From a virus: DNA of 43,323 nt. The stretch is taken from the IMG/VR virus record IMGVR_UViG_3300000117_000045, positions 1-43,323 of that record. One strand, given 5' to 3'. The position numbers and the translations under genes were made by a program. The notes under the pieces were generated by a model, which was not told the DNA's origin, did no database searches, and was given only the letters and a program-made list of their open reading frames with translations. Of this stretch, positions 1 to 9,267 are shown piece after piece (the stretch's first letter is position 1; the number at the start of each line of letters is the position of its first letter).

Positions 1-3000
1 ATTTAAAGTTAATTCACCCCAACCGTTTCCAGCTGCATTGTATAATCTAAATGATTTTCCTGTAGGAACAGAAACAATACCAGCAAAAGTTGCGTTTTTA
101 CTAGTGTCTATTGTTATTGCCGAAGCACCGTTCTGCATTATATACAATTGATCATTACTATAATTTCCAATATAACCAGTTGATCCACCAGCAACCATTC
201 TTACGTCAGCACCACCACTTTCCTCTACTTTTATAGTAGCAGAACTTTTAGTTATATTTATATTGCCTGCAAAAGTTGCGGTACTATTATCAATTGTTAA
301 TCTATCTGTTCCACCTGTTTTTACTTTAAAAGCATCATCATTAAATCTAATACTAGTGTTTGTGTCACCAGCGTGTCTAATAGTTCCTGCTAAATCGTAA
401 TCACCACCCATATAACCACCAACAGCTGTTACATCACCACTTTGTGACGCTGTCATTCTCCCTAAAAGCAAATGGCATTCAGATATTCCATAAACTATAT
501 CACTTGTTACAAAAGGTGCACCTGTTCTAGCTACTAGTGTAAACTCAATGTCTGTTAAATAATTACCAATAGGTATAGGTCCACTCAACTTAGAATTACC
601 TACTTTAGTAAGCGTCATCGCCGTGTAGGTGCCGTCTTTATCTTTTACCCTAGCAGACCACGACGCAGGAAAAGGTGTTGAATAAAAACAAACTTCAAAC
701 CTTGCGTTCTGCATATACGTTATACCATTTGCCGCGACAGAACCTGTTGCTAACGATTGTACGTTTAAATTTATAACTCTACTACCTTCACCACTAATAC
801 CATGAAGACCAGGCTTATTGTACTGCTCGTAGTTTTGATCTGTTAAGTGCGGTCCAGCTGTTGACACCACAGAACCATTAACAGTTACAGTAAGTCTTTC
901 ACCTCTACCAGCTAAAAAGTTTGTTTCAATACTTGATCTAGGCTTGAACAATCCAAAAGGATTATAAGGTTCAGATGGTTCTGTAGAGTTTACATAATCA
1001 GCAGTAATAACTCCAACAGAAAGATCACCACTTATATCAGCATTACCGTTTATGTCTAGGGTAGTAGCTTCTAATTCACCAGTTACCAACACGCCTGTAT
1101 CTCTTGTTTCAAGTTTTTTAACGTTATTATAATATAACTCTACATTACCATTATCAGTAGCCTTTAAAAAAGTCTCGTTAGCACCTTCGTCTCCAAGATA
1201 TATAGAACCGCCGTTACTACCTATCCATAAATTACCAACGCCATTGTCTACAATAAAACTATGACTACCATCGTGGTATATTTGTAAATCATTGGAATCG
1301 CCAATCATTATTTTACCTGTATCAGCAAATTTAAGTTGGCCAGTACCCATCACCAAGTTACCGTTGGTAGATAAGGTTAAGTTACCAGCTATATCAGCGT
1401 TACCGTTTATGTCTAGACTACCACCAGTTAAAGAGTAACTACCAGCAGAAAGAGGACCGCCAAAAGTTGTTTGAACAGGGTTTGTTGAAAGATCCGAAGT
1501 AAATATAGCTGCGTTGTTACCAACGTCATCCATTCTAAAAGTGTTACCATTAATATCTATTTCAACAGATCTACCGTTTGTATCTTCAATAATTAAATTT
1601 GGATCGCTACTGCTTATTTTTACATCACCAGCTACGTGAAGCTTGGTCGCTGGGGCGTTTGTGCCTATACCAACATTACCAGTAGAATGATTTATTCTAA
1701 ACTGTTCGCCATTTGAAGTATTATAAGCAAATGATGGGCCTAAAGTTATATAACCAGTTGAATATCCTAAAACAGATCCAGCAGCGTTACTTAGTCTTAA
1801 ATAAGGAGTGTTTGTATCTCCATAAACATAAGTTCCACCAACCTTTATATTACCGCCAAAAGTTGCAAGTTTATTATCTCTATTTAATGTTAATATAGTG
1901 TTAACATTTGCATCACCATAAACAGACTGAAATTGTAGTAAATTACTACTACCCTCTTGGTTTATTCTAAAACCATACATGTCAGTTCCCCAAGTATCAC
2001 CAGCTTCATTAAAATACAAACTACCAGCGTCTGTTGGATTTGATCCGTTATGATTTTTTATTTCTATATCTCCATTTACTTGTAAATCATTATTAGATAT
2101 TCTAGTTCTAGTATTATTAATATCTAATCTTTGTGCAGCACCTGTTACTACTCTCCAAGTATCGTTACCATCATCAAAACCAAACCAAGTGTCAGCATCA
2201 CCAGTGTGAATAACTTTGTTAGGAATTGTTAAATCACCTGTAAAAGTTGCAGAAGTATTGTTAAGTGTTAGCCTTGCAGCTCCGCCAGTTGCTATAGTAA
2301 TAGTATCTGTAGAACTTTCCTGTATGTATGTATCACCACCACCATCTAAAAAAAGAGCTCCACCAGACTGCATGTAAACATCTTTATTACCCTTTAAAGT
2401 CAATACGGTTGTTTCTCCACTATGATAACCTGTGAAGTTCATTGTGGTAGTGTATGTAGGGCTTGTGTTGGTTCCAGTAACTTCAATACCAAAATTTCCA
2501 TTAGCTGAGTAAGAGTTATTAGGTCTAAACCTAAGCTCAGCGCCTGTAGTACCAGATATTAAACCGTAACCTACTCCACTAGCGTTTCTAACTTCAAGCT
2601 GTCTTTGGGGAGTTATAGTTCCTATACCAACCTGCTGGTTGCTATCTATTCGCATTGCTCGGTCTGCGTTACCAGTAAAGAAATCAATATGGCTGTTGGT
2701 TTTAGCTGTTGCTATTGATAATACCCGATCGTCATATTTCCATCTTATAAATGCTGCAAAATTATCACTTGGAGATGTCCAAACTAAACCACCGGTTTCG
2801 TCGTCTGGATTAATAAATCTTAAATAATTAGTAGTATTGCTTTCAACCAACATAGATGTTCCAGTGTCAACACTACTTACACCGGAGCTACCAGCTGTCG
2901 CATGCAATTTAGCTAGGGGGCTTGTAGTTCCTATACCAACTAGACCGTTTTCTATATAATGCTTTGTAGATGCTTTTAACGTAGCAGCTGAACTTAGTTG

Positions 3001-5064
3001 TTTAACTTCAAACTTATCTATTCCCCAAGTGTTTGTTTGGTCATGACTACCCCCATCTATAGCACCAATACCCATACCAAACTTATGAAACGTACCACCA
3101 TTCCCATCGTTTGTAAAATCAGTTACAGTATAAGCACCTCTGTAAGCTTGGTAACCATTAGTATCTATGTCCCAAACCATTATTTGGTTATCAATAAACC
3201 TAACTTTTAAAGCAGTTGCTAGATTATTAGCAGTTTGGTTAAACACACCGTAGTCGAAATTAGTTATTTCAACAAAACTTCCGCCTTCCTTTTTTCTTAG
3301 TTTACAATAACCACTGTAACTTGCAGACCATTGTAAAGAGAAAAAGTTGTCTGCGTCTTTATATTTAAATATTATATGAAAGGTATCGTCACCACTATCT
3401 CTTCTAAGAAAATCAACTTTAATCTCATAATCAACAGCTGTTGGTAAAGTATCACATAGATATATCATACCATCACTACTATCTGTTACACTTACCTGTG
3501 CAATACCACCCCCACCTATAACATTCCAAGCTTGTGCGGTTCCACTGTCAAACACTTTTGTCCAACCAGCACCTGTGTCAGGTGTATGTGAAGCTAGATC
3601 TGTTGTATTAGTTTCTGTAAATGTATCGTTAAATATAACTGTACCACCTAAATCAAATGCTTGTAAATCTGCGTTACCAGTAACTTGTAGTTTTTGACCA
3701 ACAGTTAGGTAACCATCATGAGTAAATGTTTGTGCTTTTGAAACAATGTTTACAACACCTTGATTATCACCAGTAACAGTATTACCAATCTGTCTTCTAC
3801 CAATGTTAAGGTTTATAATACCACCTTTGTTAGGTCTACCAAAATTTATATTGTGAATAATACCATTAGTATATGGATTTTGATCAGTATTGTTTCTACC
3901 CCATTGAACATTAGTAAGAACATCAAGCGTACCAACACCTGTATAGGTAGTACCATCTATAAGGTTTACAGTTCCACCATTACCATGTGTTAAACTTGTT
4001 GTGCTATATGAAAGCAAGGAAGCATAAAAATATGACGCATTGCCAAAAATTGACATTCCTTGAAAGCTTGCTGCTCTTGAAACGTGAAAATCTCCACCAA
4101 CATTTAAGCCGTTTTTAAAACCAACAGAACTATCATTACTATTGGCAAAAGTAACACCACCAAAACTGTAAGTCCTTACGTAGTCACCGCTAGAAGCAAC
4201 TGTAAAAGCTTTGCCAATTGTTTCATTTACATACAGACCACCAGCATCACCTTGGTAAGGAGTTGTTCTTGGGCCTGTTGAACCCGAGTACGTTGCTGTT
4301 GTTACATTAAAAGCTGTAGATAAATCAAGCTGGTGAATTGTGTCATATGATGCCTCAAATAACCAGAATTTTTTTCCATCTTCACTCACCCAAACACTAT
4401 CAACACCACTAAGATCAGCGCTAAGTGAAACTGTTTCAAGTCTAGTAAAATCAAAAAAGTTATGCAAAGAAAAAAGATTACCTACAGATATAGTAGAAAC
4501 GTCCCAAGCACTAGAAAGTGTGTATTGTTGAACGGTGTCTTTGCTATGTGAAGTTACCCAAAACATAGTGCCGTCAGGTTTGAAATTTATACTTGTTGGA
4601 TCTGTATAGCCACTACCGTCTGCTATTGTAAGGGCTTGCTCTCTAGTATAAGAACCTGTTGAAACATCCCAAGCAGTGCTTAGTGTATATTGTATAACTT
4701 GGTCTACACTATGACCAACAATATATAGGTATATACCATCTGGTGATATATACATACCCATAGGACTACCTTCGCTTGCTGGTGAACTACCTATTCCAGC
4801 TAGTTGATCAGTGTATGTTGCGGTTGTAACATCCCAAGGTGTTGACAAAGCCCATTCATCAACATCATCTCCAGATCTACCTAAGATATACATTTTAGTA
4901 CCGTCAGGTTTAAAAAATATAGTTTCAGGAGCTGTTTCTTGAGAACCAATGCTTATTTTTTCCTTAGCCAGTTGCCAAGTAGATATATCACACGAGTCGC
5001 TTGCCAGCGTGGTTGTAGAAACATTGCCTACAATATCTATATCACTTAGAAACTTTTGTCCCAT
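1..5064 (-). CDS. Giant tail fibre/spike protein, 3' end beyond the window
   Basis: An open frame begins with ATG at 5062-5064 and stays open to base 1 (at least 1688 residues), so the C-terminus is missing. The start (MGQKFLSDIDIVG) follows an A/T-rich leader 30 bases after the 508-residue fibre gene. Residues about 45-260 hold four propeller-like repeats with a PDG or EDG turn near residues 54, 109, 164 and 229, followed by a W-D-V-S/T-T-type segment. The rest is Gly/Asn/Thr-rich beta sequence, including three copies of the VGIGT motif near residues 708, 811 and 1130 (for example VGIGTTSPLAKLH), a hallmark of long fibres in marine phages. Such proteins often end in an S74-type intramolecular chaperone, which would lie outside this window. 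The inferred role is host-surface binding. It could equally be a spike rather than a slender fibre. Confidence 0.85.
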   Translation of the reverse strand, partial: MGQKFLSDIDIVGNVSTTTLASDSCDISTWQLAKEKISIGSQETAPETIFFKPDGTKMYILGRSGDDVDEWALSTPWDVTTATYTDQLAGIGSSPASEGSPMGMYISPDGIYLYIVGHSVDQVIQYTLSTAWDVSTGSYTREQALTIADGSGYTDPTSINFKPDGTMFWVTSHSKDTVQQYTLSSAWDVSTISVGNLFSLHNFFDFTRLETVSLSADLSGVDSVWVSEDGKKFWLFEASYDTIHQLDLSTAFNVTTATYSGSTGPRTTPYQGDAGGLYVNETIGKAFTVASSGDYVRTYSFGGVTFANSNDSSVGFKNGLNVGGDFHVSRAASFQGMSIFGNASYFYASLLSYSTTSLTHGNGGTVNLIDGTTYTGVGTLDVLTNVQWGRNNTDQNPYTNGIIHNINFGRPNKGGIINLNIGRRQIGNTVTGDNQGVVNIVSKAQTFTHDGYLTVGQKLQVTGNADLQAFDLGGTVIFNDTFTETNTTDLASHTPDTGAGWTKVFDSGTAQAWNVIGGGGIAQVSVTDSSDGMIYLCDTLPTAVDYEIKVDFLRRDSGDDTFHIIFKYKDADNFFSLQWSASYSGYCKLRKKEGGSFVEITNFDYGVFNQTANNLATALKVRFIDNQIMVWDIDTNGYQAYRGAYTVTDFTNDGNGGTFHKFGMGIGAIDGGSHDQTNTWGIDKFEVKQLSSAATLKASTKHYIENGLVGIGTTSPLAKLHATAGSSGVSSVDTGTSMLVESNTTNYLRFINPDDETGGLVWTSPSDNFAAFIRWKYDDRVLSIATAKTNSHIDFFTGNADRAMRIDSNQQVGIGTITPQRQLEVRNASGVGYGLISGTTGAELRFRPNNSYSANGNFGIEVTGTNTSPTYTTTMNFTGYHSGETTVLTLKGNKDVYMQSGGALFLDGGGDTYIQESSTDTITIATGGAARLTLNNTSATFTGDLTIPNKVIHTGDADTWFGFDDGNDTWRVVTGAAQRLDINNTRTRISNNDLQVNGDIEIKNHNGSNPTDAGSLYFNEAGDTWGTDMYGFRINQEGSSNLLQFQSVYGDANVNTILTLNRDNKLATFGGNIKVGGTYVYGDTNTPYLRLSNAAGSVLGYSTGYITLGPSFAYNTSNGEQFRINHSTGNVGIGTNAPATKLHVAGDVKISSSDPNLIIEDTNGRSVEIDINGNTFRMDDVGNNAAIFTSDLSTNPVQTTFGGPLSAGSYSLTGGSLDINGNADIAGNLTLSTNGNLVMGTGQLKFADTGKIMIGDSNDLQIYHDGSHSFIVDNGVGNLWIGSNGGSIYLGDEGANETFLKATDNGNVELYYNNVKKLETRDTGVLVTGELEATTLDINGNADISGDLSVGVITADYVNSTEPSEPYNPFGLFKPRSSIETNFLAGRGERLTVTVNGSVVSTAGPHLTDQNYEQYNKPGLHGISGEGSRVINLNVQSLATGSVAANGITYMQNARFEVCFYSTPFPASWSARVKDKDGTYTAMTLTKVGNSKLSGPIPIGNYLTDIEFTLVARTGAPFVTSDIVYGISECHLLLGRMTASQSGDVTAVGGYMGGDYDLAGTIRHAGDTNTSIRFNDDAFKVKTGGTDRLTIDNSTATFAGNINITKSSATIKVEESGGADVRMVAGGSTGYIGNYSNDQLYIMQNGASAITIDTSKNATFAGIVSVPTGKSFRLYNAAGNGWGELTLN

Positions 5065-5094
5065 TTAAATTTATTTAATTTATTATACTATACA

Positions 5095-6621
5095 CTATGC
5101 GTATGTTGGCGTTACACCAGTACCACCTTTATTACTAGTAATTACAACTTTGATGTCATTAGTAATATCTTGTGCAAAATCAACTGTAATTTTATTATCA
5201 TCACCTGTACTACCATTGCTAGTTCTAGTTACCTCAGCATGCACAGTAGCATTTGTAGTTGTATCGTACATTTCAATAATAATATCTTTAGTGTTTAAAG
5301 AGTGTGTTATCGTAGCTCTTTTGTTTGTAGAACCTTGAATACTAGAAGCTGATATTGTTGCTATTACAGATCTAGCGCCTAACTGTGAAGCATCTATAAC
5401 TTTTGCAGTACCAGAACCGTTTTTAGCTTCAGTAGCCGATGCTAGTTCAACAACACCTTGTGCGTCATCCGCTGCATCTGGTAAGTTAGCAGCTGGTAAA
5501 ACACCAGTAACATCTGTTGTTAAATTAATAGCGTTTCTTGTTATTACTTGGTTACTAATAGTTAAGTAATCTAAAGAACCACCAAGTGTTACATCACCTG
5601 TATTTGTTCCAGAGTTTGTACCTGTAATTTGTGATGTTAAAGCTACAGTACCAGTAGTATTTGGTAATGTTATTGTTTTGTCAGATGTAGCGTCTGCAGC
5701 TGTAAGTTTTATTTCATGACTATTACCATCACCAGCTCTAAATGCTAAAGTGTTATCAGCAACAACTTGTATTGTTTCGTTTTTATAAGTAGTAGTACCA
5801 GCAACAGTTAAATTACCAGGTATTGCTATTGTTGTTCCAGAAGCACCCATTGTAAGAGTGTTAGAGCCAACAGTATCAAATATTGTTTTATTACCTGATG
5901 TTAAATCTAAATCAGTTAATCCAACAAGCGCGGTTACTGTACCACCTAATGAAGTATCAGCTGTACCAATTGTTATACCATCGTGTACAAGTTTTGAGTT
6001 TGCAATTGAACCAGCTAGCTGAGTGTTACTTACACCGCCAGATTTTATAGCAACAGCACCATTAGTTACACTAAAGTCAGACGTAGGGAATGAAGCTACA
6101 CCTTTTGAAGTAGCAGTAGCGTTAGCAGCACTTATAGTAAAAGCATCGTCACCTCCTTTTTCAAAACTAATAGGCGCAGTACCTGTAATTGTTAATGTAT
6201 CACCAAGAGTTAAATCATTAGTTTGACTACCGTCAGAAACAATTATTTTATTTGCAGCTAGTTTAGTAATAGCAATAGAACCGGACAGCATGGCACTTGT
6301 AATACCACCAGCCTTAACCCTAAGAGTATCTGAATTTATTTCAATTGATGAGTCATCAACGTTCACAGACAGTGTTGGTACTGGTCCTGTTAAACTTGAA
6401 CCTCCTAAACCAGCGCCAGCAGTAATACCAGTTATATCACCCTGTTGTGTAAGGTCAATAAAGTTTGTGCCGTCGTGAAAGTATAATTTGTTTTGAGTAT
6501 CATGAACATATAATTGACCTAGTATACCTGCGTTGTCTGCTATTGTTCCTGAGTTATGTATTACCGGTCTTAGTATTTGATTTTGATTAAGATCAATACT
6601 ACTGTAATATTCTATTGCCAT
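5095..6621 (-). CDS. Tail fibre protein, 508 residues
   Basis: This low-complexity, Thr/Gly/Ala/Ser-rich beta protein resembles phage side-fibre shafts. It has recurring segments such as GSIAITKLAANKI and GGVSNTQLAGSIANSKL, a SDKTITLPNTTGTVALTSQ segment, and a shaft-to-tip AAxLPDAADDAQGVVELAS motif widely seen in tail fibres. The C-terminal 90 residues contain ITHSL followed by KITVDFAQDITNDIKVVIT, a small beta-sandwich tip that resembles the separate 84-residue protein encoded just upstream. No catalytic motif is visible. Fourteen bases separate it from the 84-residue gene and 30 from the giant fibre. The start follows an ACAAAACAA leader with no Shine-Dalgarno. The receptor-binding or structural role is inferred from composition and position. 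Confidence 0.8.
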   Translation of the reverse strand: MAIEYYSSIDLNQNQILRPVIHNSGTIADNAGILGQLYVHDTQNKLYFHDGTNFIDLTQQGDITGITAGAGLGGSSLTGPVPTLSVNVDDSSIEINSDTLRVKAGGITSAMLSGSIAITKLAANKIIVSDGSQTNDLTLGDTLTITGTAPISFEKGGDDAFTISAANATATSKGVASFPTSDFSVTNGAVAIKSGGVSNTQLAGSIANSKLVHDGITIGTADTSLGGTVTALVGLTDLDLTSGNKTIFDTVGSNTLTMGASGTTIAIPGNLTVAGTTTYKNETIQVVADNTLAFRAGDGNSHEIKLTAADATSDKTITLPNTTGTVALTSQITGTNSGTNTGDVTLGGSLDYLTISNQVITRNAINLTTDVTGVLPAANLPDAADDAQGVVELASATEAKNGSGTAKVIDASQLGARSVIATISASSIQGSTNKRATITHSLNTKDIIIEMYDTTTNATVHAEVTRTSNGSTGDDNKITVDFAQDITNDIKVVITSNKGGTGVTPTYA

Positions 6622-6635
6622 TTGTTTTGTTGTTT

Positions 6636-6890
6636 TTAATTAAGATATGCTTTTCCTTGAAACGCGTGTGCACTACCTGCGTTAAAAAAAGTTATAGTTA
6701 GTTGTTTGTCAGAATTATATATTACTTTACCTTCAACTATGTTGTTAGAACTATCAACAACAGTTACAGAAGGGTATCTATGTAAATCGTGTGTTATAAT
6801 CCACGTTGCGGAAGTAGTTGTTTGGTTAAACACAAAAGTAATTTCACCTACTATAGGCTTGTGAAGAACTGTTCTTCCTATATATTCCAT
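6636..6890 (-). CDS. Small fibre-tip-like protein, 84 residues
   Basis: The protein contains ATWIITHDLHRYPSVTVVDS, then a V-x-G-x-V-x-Y segment, LTITF, and ends in FQGKAYLN. This pattern is common in the terminal domains of phage tail fibres and baseplate proteins, and I recognise it as a tip-domain family. Here it stands alone rather than fused to a shaft. Its start overlaps the stop of the 684-residue repeat protein by one base (TAATG), suggesting coupled translation. It probably forms a tip or adaptor on the fibre encoded next. Fold and role are inferred. Confidence 0.7.
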   Translation of the reverse strand: MEYIGRTVLHKPIVGEITFVFNQTTTSATWIITHDLHRYPSVTVVDSSNNIVEGKVIYNSDKQLTITFFNAGSAHAFQGKAYLN

Positions 6891-8944
6891 TATTTTATTA
6901 TTTTTCTTTTTACAGTACCATCACTATAATTAAAAAACAATATTTTATTTTTAATAATATTTGTTTCTCTACCTAAAATATCAGTTACTGATACTAGAGT
7001 TTTTTGTATACCTCTTATTGGCATTGGACCAACCCAAGTGCCCTCACAATAATTGTATGTTGCCTGACATACCGTGTCCCATTCATTTTCACAGCAGTAT
7101 TCGTCAATATCTATAACCCAGGCGTAACACGGATCGTTAAGCCAGTAAGGTATGCTATCACCAGTGATGCAACCTGCGCTGTAAAGACAAGATAAAGAAT
7201 TGTCAACATTAGCATTTGCATTATAGTTATACGCTTCTGAATCCATGCAACCCACAACGATAGAAATACACGAACCGTTATCCGTGTTAGCCAGTGAATC
7301 GTAATTAAGGGCCAAACTATCCATACACCCATAAATAAAGGCAATACAACTAAAATCCTCCGTGTTAGCCGTTGCGTTGTAATTAAGAGCAGAAGGGTCC
7401 GTGCAGCCATATATAAAAGGAACGCAAGGAATACTATTGTTGGTTGCATTTGCAAGTGGGTTATAATTAAATTGTGTTGAGTCCATACAACCATATATGA
7501 AAGGTATGCAAGAACCATTGTCTACATTTGCAAGCTGATTATAGTTAAACATAGTAGGGTCTGTACAACCATAAATAACAGGCACACAACTTCCATCATC
7601 AACATTTGCTTGTGGCATGAAGTTAAAAGCCATAGGATCAGTACAGCCAAATACTATTGCAATACAACTACCATCATCTGTATTGGCTAAGCTGTCATAG
7701 TTAAGCGCTGTCACATTTGTACAGCCAAATATTACTGGTATACAAGTGTCAGGTGTATTAGCAAGTGGGTTGTAATTAAATGCTACCGGCTGCATACAAC
7801 CTATAACTACAGGTAAACAACCGCCATTGTCTACATTAGCTGTAGTGTCGTAATTAAACGCTGTTGAATCAGTACAACCAAACATAGCTAGTGTTTCACA
7901 ACTATCTTCTATGTTTATATCTGTGTAGTAAGCATTAGCCGTATCAATATGATATTGTAAGTATGCTGGTGATATGCAGCCAGGATAATAAAAGCAGTCA
8001 TCAGCTGTGTTAGCACTATCAACATAGTTAAACGCTAAAGTATCTAAACAACCATATACTATCTCTTCACATATATTACCACAGTAAGTAAAACCTTCGT
8101 ATAAAGTAAATGGTACTATAAAAGGCGGTTGAACAGTCATAGCTGTATCACCATCAGGACTTATTAAACTAAACCCACATTCTATAGCCGTAAACTGAGC
8201 TTGTTGAGTAACAAACAATTTAGCACTAACAGGAGCTGGTGCGTATAAGTCTATGGTAAAAGCTTGATTAAAACCACCGTTTGTCATTGCAAAAGAAGTT
8301 GTGTCATCTTCTTGATATATTTCTAAAACAGTACCTATCCAACCATTACCTATTAAATCATGCAATATAAGATCGTAAGTACACTGAGCAATATTGTCCA
8401 TTGAGTTAGCTAGTGGATTGTAATTATACATAGTGCTATCAGTGCAACCATAGACTATTAACGTAACACAACTGCTATCGTCAATATTAGCTAACGGGTT
8501 GTATTCTAAGTAATCATCATCTAAACAACCAGGTACTGGTGGTGGTGGAGGGCAAAAAGCAGATATAAACACATGCGTACTATCATAACCAAAATTAGCA
8601 GAGTCGCCATACACTAAAGTATCACCACACTGCATAACATAATAAGAACCATCTTGTCCACCCCATATACTACCTTCTAAACCATCACCATATAAGTCGT
8701 ATATAGTAAATGATAACTCACCAGGAGGTAAACAGTTAACTATAAATTGTGGTTGATAGTTAGGTACATTTGTGTATGGACCACCAGATATAATAATATT
8801 ACCTAATGTATCTTGAATATCCCAAGTAGTTTCCGATGGGTATTGGTCTAAGTTTATATTAATTAACGTAGGTATACAGGGACCAGGTCCTTGTGAAAAT
8901 AATAATGTTGGTATTAATAATATAAGTAATAGTAAATTTTTCAT
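6890..8944 (-). CDS. Secreted Cys-repeat protein with T9SS-like C-terminal sorting domain
   Basis: Residues 1-17 form a signal peptide with an LFS-Q cleavage site. Residues about 25-130 match a Bacteroidetes extracellular domain type (SETTWDIQD, SGGPY, then a FTIYDLYGDGLEG turn). Residues 140-586 hold 13 Cys-bounded repeats of the type CTDPxAxNYNxxANxDDGSC. A Cys-rich block follows at about 591-633 (CCENEWDTVCQATYNYC). The last 40 residues contain DILGRE and end FFNYSDGTVKRKIIK, closely resembling the sorting domain found at the end of flavobacterial type IX cargo. Known family biology predicts export by Sec, passage through the host T9SS and display on or release from the cell surface. The architecture is that of a cellular protein, so capture from a host is likely. 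Its place just before the fibre genes leaves a virion adhesin as an alternative. Gene overlaps are one base at each end. Confidence 0.85.
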   Translation of the reverse strand: MKNLLLLILLIPTLLFSQGPGPCIPTLININLDQYPSETTWDIQDTLGNIIISGGPYTNVPNYQPQFIVNCLPPGELSFTIYDLYGDGLEGSIWGGQDGSYYVMQCGDTLVYGDSANFGYDSTHVFISAFCPPPPPVPGCLDDDYLEYNPLANIDDSSCVTLIVYGCTDSTMYNYNPLANSMDNIAQCTYDLILHDLIGNGWIGTVLEIYQEDDTTSFAMTNGGFNQAFTIDLYAPAPVSAKLFVTQQAQFTAIECGFSLISPDGDTAMTVQPPFIVPFTLYEGFTYCGNICEEIVYGCLDTLAFNYVDSANTADDCFYYPGCISPAYLQYHIDTANAYYTDINIEDSCETLAMFGCTDSTAFNYDTTANVDNGGCLPVVIGCMQPVAFNYNPLANTPDTCIPVIFGCTNVTALNYDSLANTDDGSCIAIVFGCTDPMAFNFMPQANVDDGSCVPVIYGCTDPTMFNYNQLANVDNGSCIPFIYGCMDSTQFNYNPLANATNNSIPCVPFIYGCTDPSALNYNATANTEDFSCIAFIYGCMDSLALNYDSLANTDNGSCISIVVGCMDSEAYNYNANANVDNSLSCLYSAGCITGDSIPYWLNDPCYAWVIDIDEYCCENEWDTVCQATYNYCEGTWVGPMPIRGIQKTLVSVTDILGRETNIIKNKILFFNYSDGTVKRKIIK
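7187..8527 (-). repeat. 13 Cys-bounded GCTDP-type protein repeats
   Basis: These are in-frame tandem repeats inside the 684-residue gene, residues 140 to 586. A typical unit is CTDPTMFNYNQLANVDNGSC, followed by a 4-8 residue hydrophobic linker ending in G. The first four units are diverged or separated by inserts, one insert being about 90 residues. The later nine are near-regular, about 35-38 residues apart. The conserved core is two Cys flanking N-Y-N and A-N-x-D. The D/N-rich core looks suited to calcium binding, but that is inference. Confidence 0.85.
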
Positions 8945-9267
8945 TAGAAGTCGCTCATTATCTGTTCATTAATAAATTCTTGTATTTCTTTTCTTGTAGC
9001 AAGCATTTTAAAACTAAGATCTGCTTGGTACCTTTTTATTTCTTCTCCATCTTTAAATATTATTATAGTAGGCACTATAACGATTTTATGTTTTTCTTGT
9101 AGCTTTGTTTCTTTAACTATGTCTACCTTAGCTAAATCACAATCATTTAGTTTTTGAAACCACTCAACGTCGTTTGCAGAGTTCCAGTCAGCATTAAACT
9201 GGGTTACAACAACTTGTGAAAAAGCACTGTTACACACCAGTATTAATGTTGCTAAAATATATTTCAT
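8944..9267 (-). CDS. Secreted thioredoxin-like protein lacking the CxxC site
   Basis: A signal peptide (residues 1-17, cleavage SAFS-Q) precedes a short thioredoxin-fold-like domain. VVVTQFNADW matches the strand before the thioredoxin active site, and IVIVPTIIIFKDGEEIKRY matches the strand with the cis-proline (P66) and the following hairpin. Where the redox motif should be the sequence reads W28-NSAN, with no cysteines. The only Cys in the mature protein is C43. Disulfide exchange by the usual mechanism is therefore unlikely, and a binding or chaperone role in the periplasm is more plausible. The stop overlaps the next gene's start by one base, tying it to the T9SS-like protein. The fold call rests on pattern, not on a search. 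Confidence 0.7.
   Translation of the reverse strand: MKYILATLILVCNSAFSQVVVTQFNADWNSANDVEWFQKLNDCDLAKVDIVKETKLQEKHKIVIVPTIIIFKDGEEIKRYQADLSFKMLATRKEIQEFINEQIMSDF

Noticed and set aside
1-5064. Possible diversity-generating retroelement target in the fibre genes
   Set aside because: No reverse transcriptase, accessory gene or template/variable repeat pair is visible in the window.
7111-7518. A 135-codon minus-strand frame in another phase of the repeat gene
   Set aside because: The Cys-repeat gene in the main frame is continuous and regular here. The alternative is a by-product of repeated nucleotide sequence, not a frameshifted gene.
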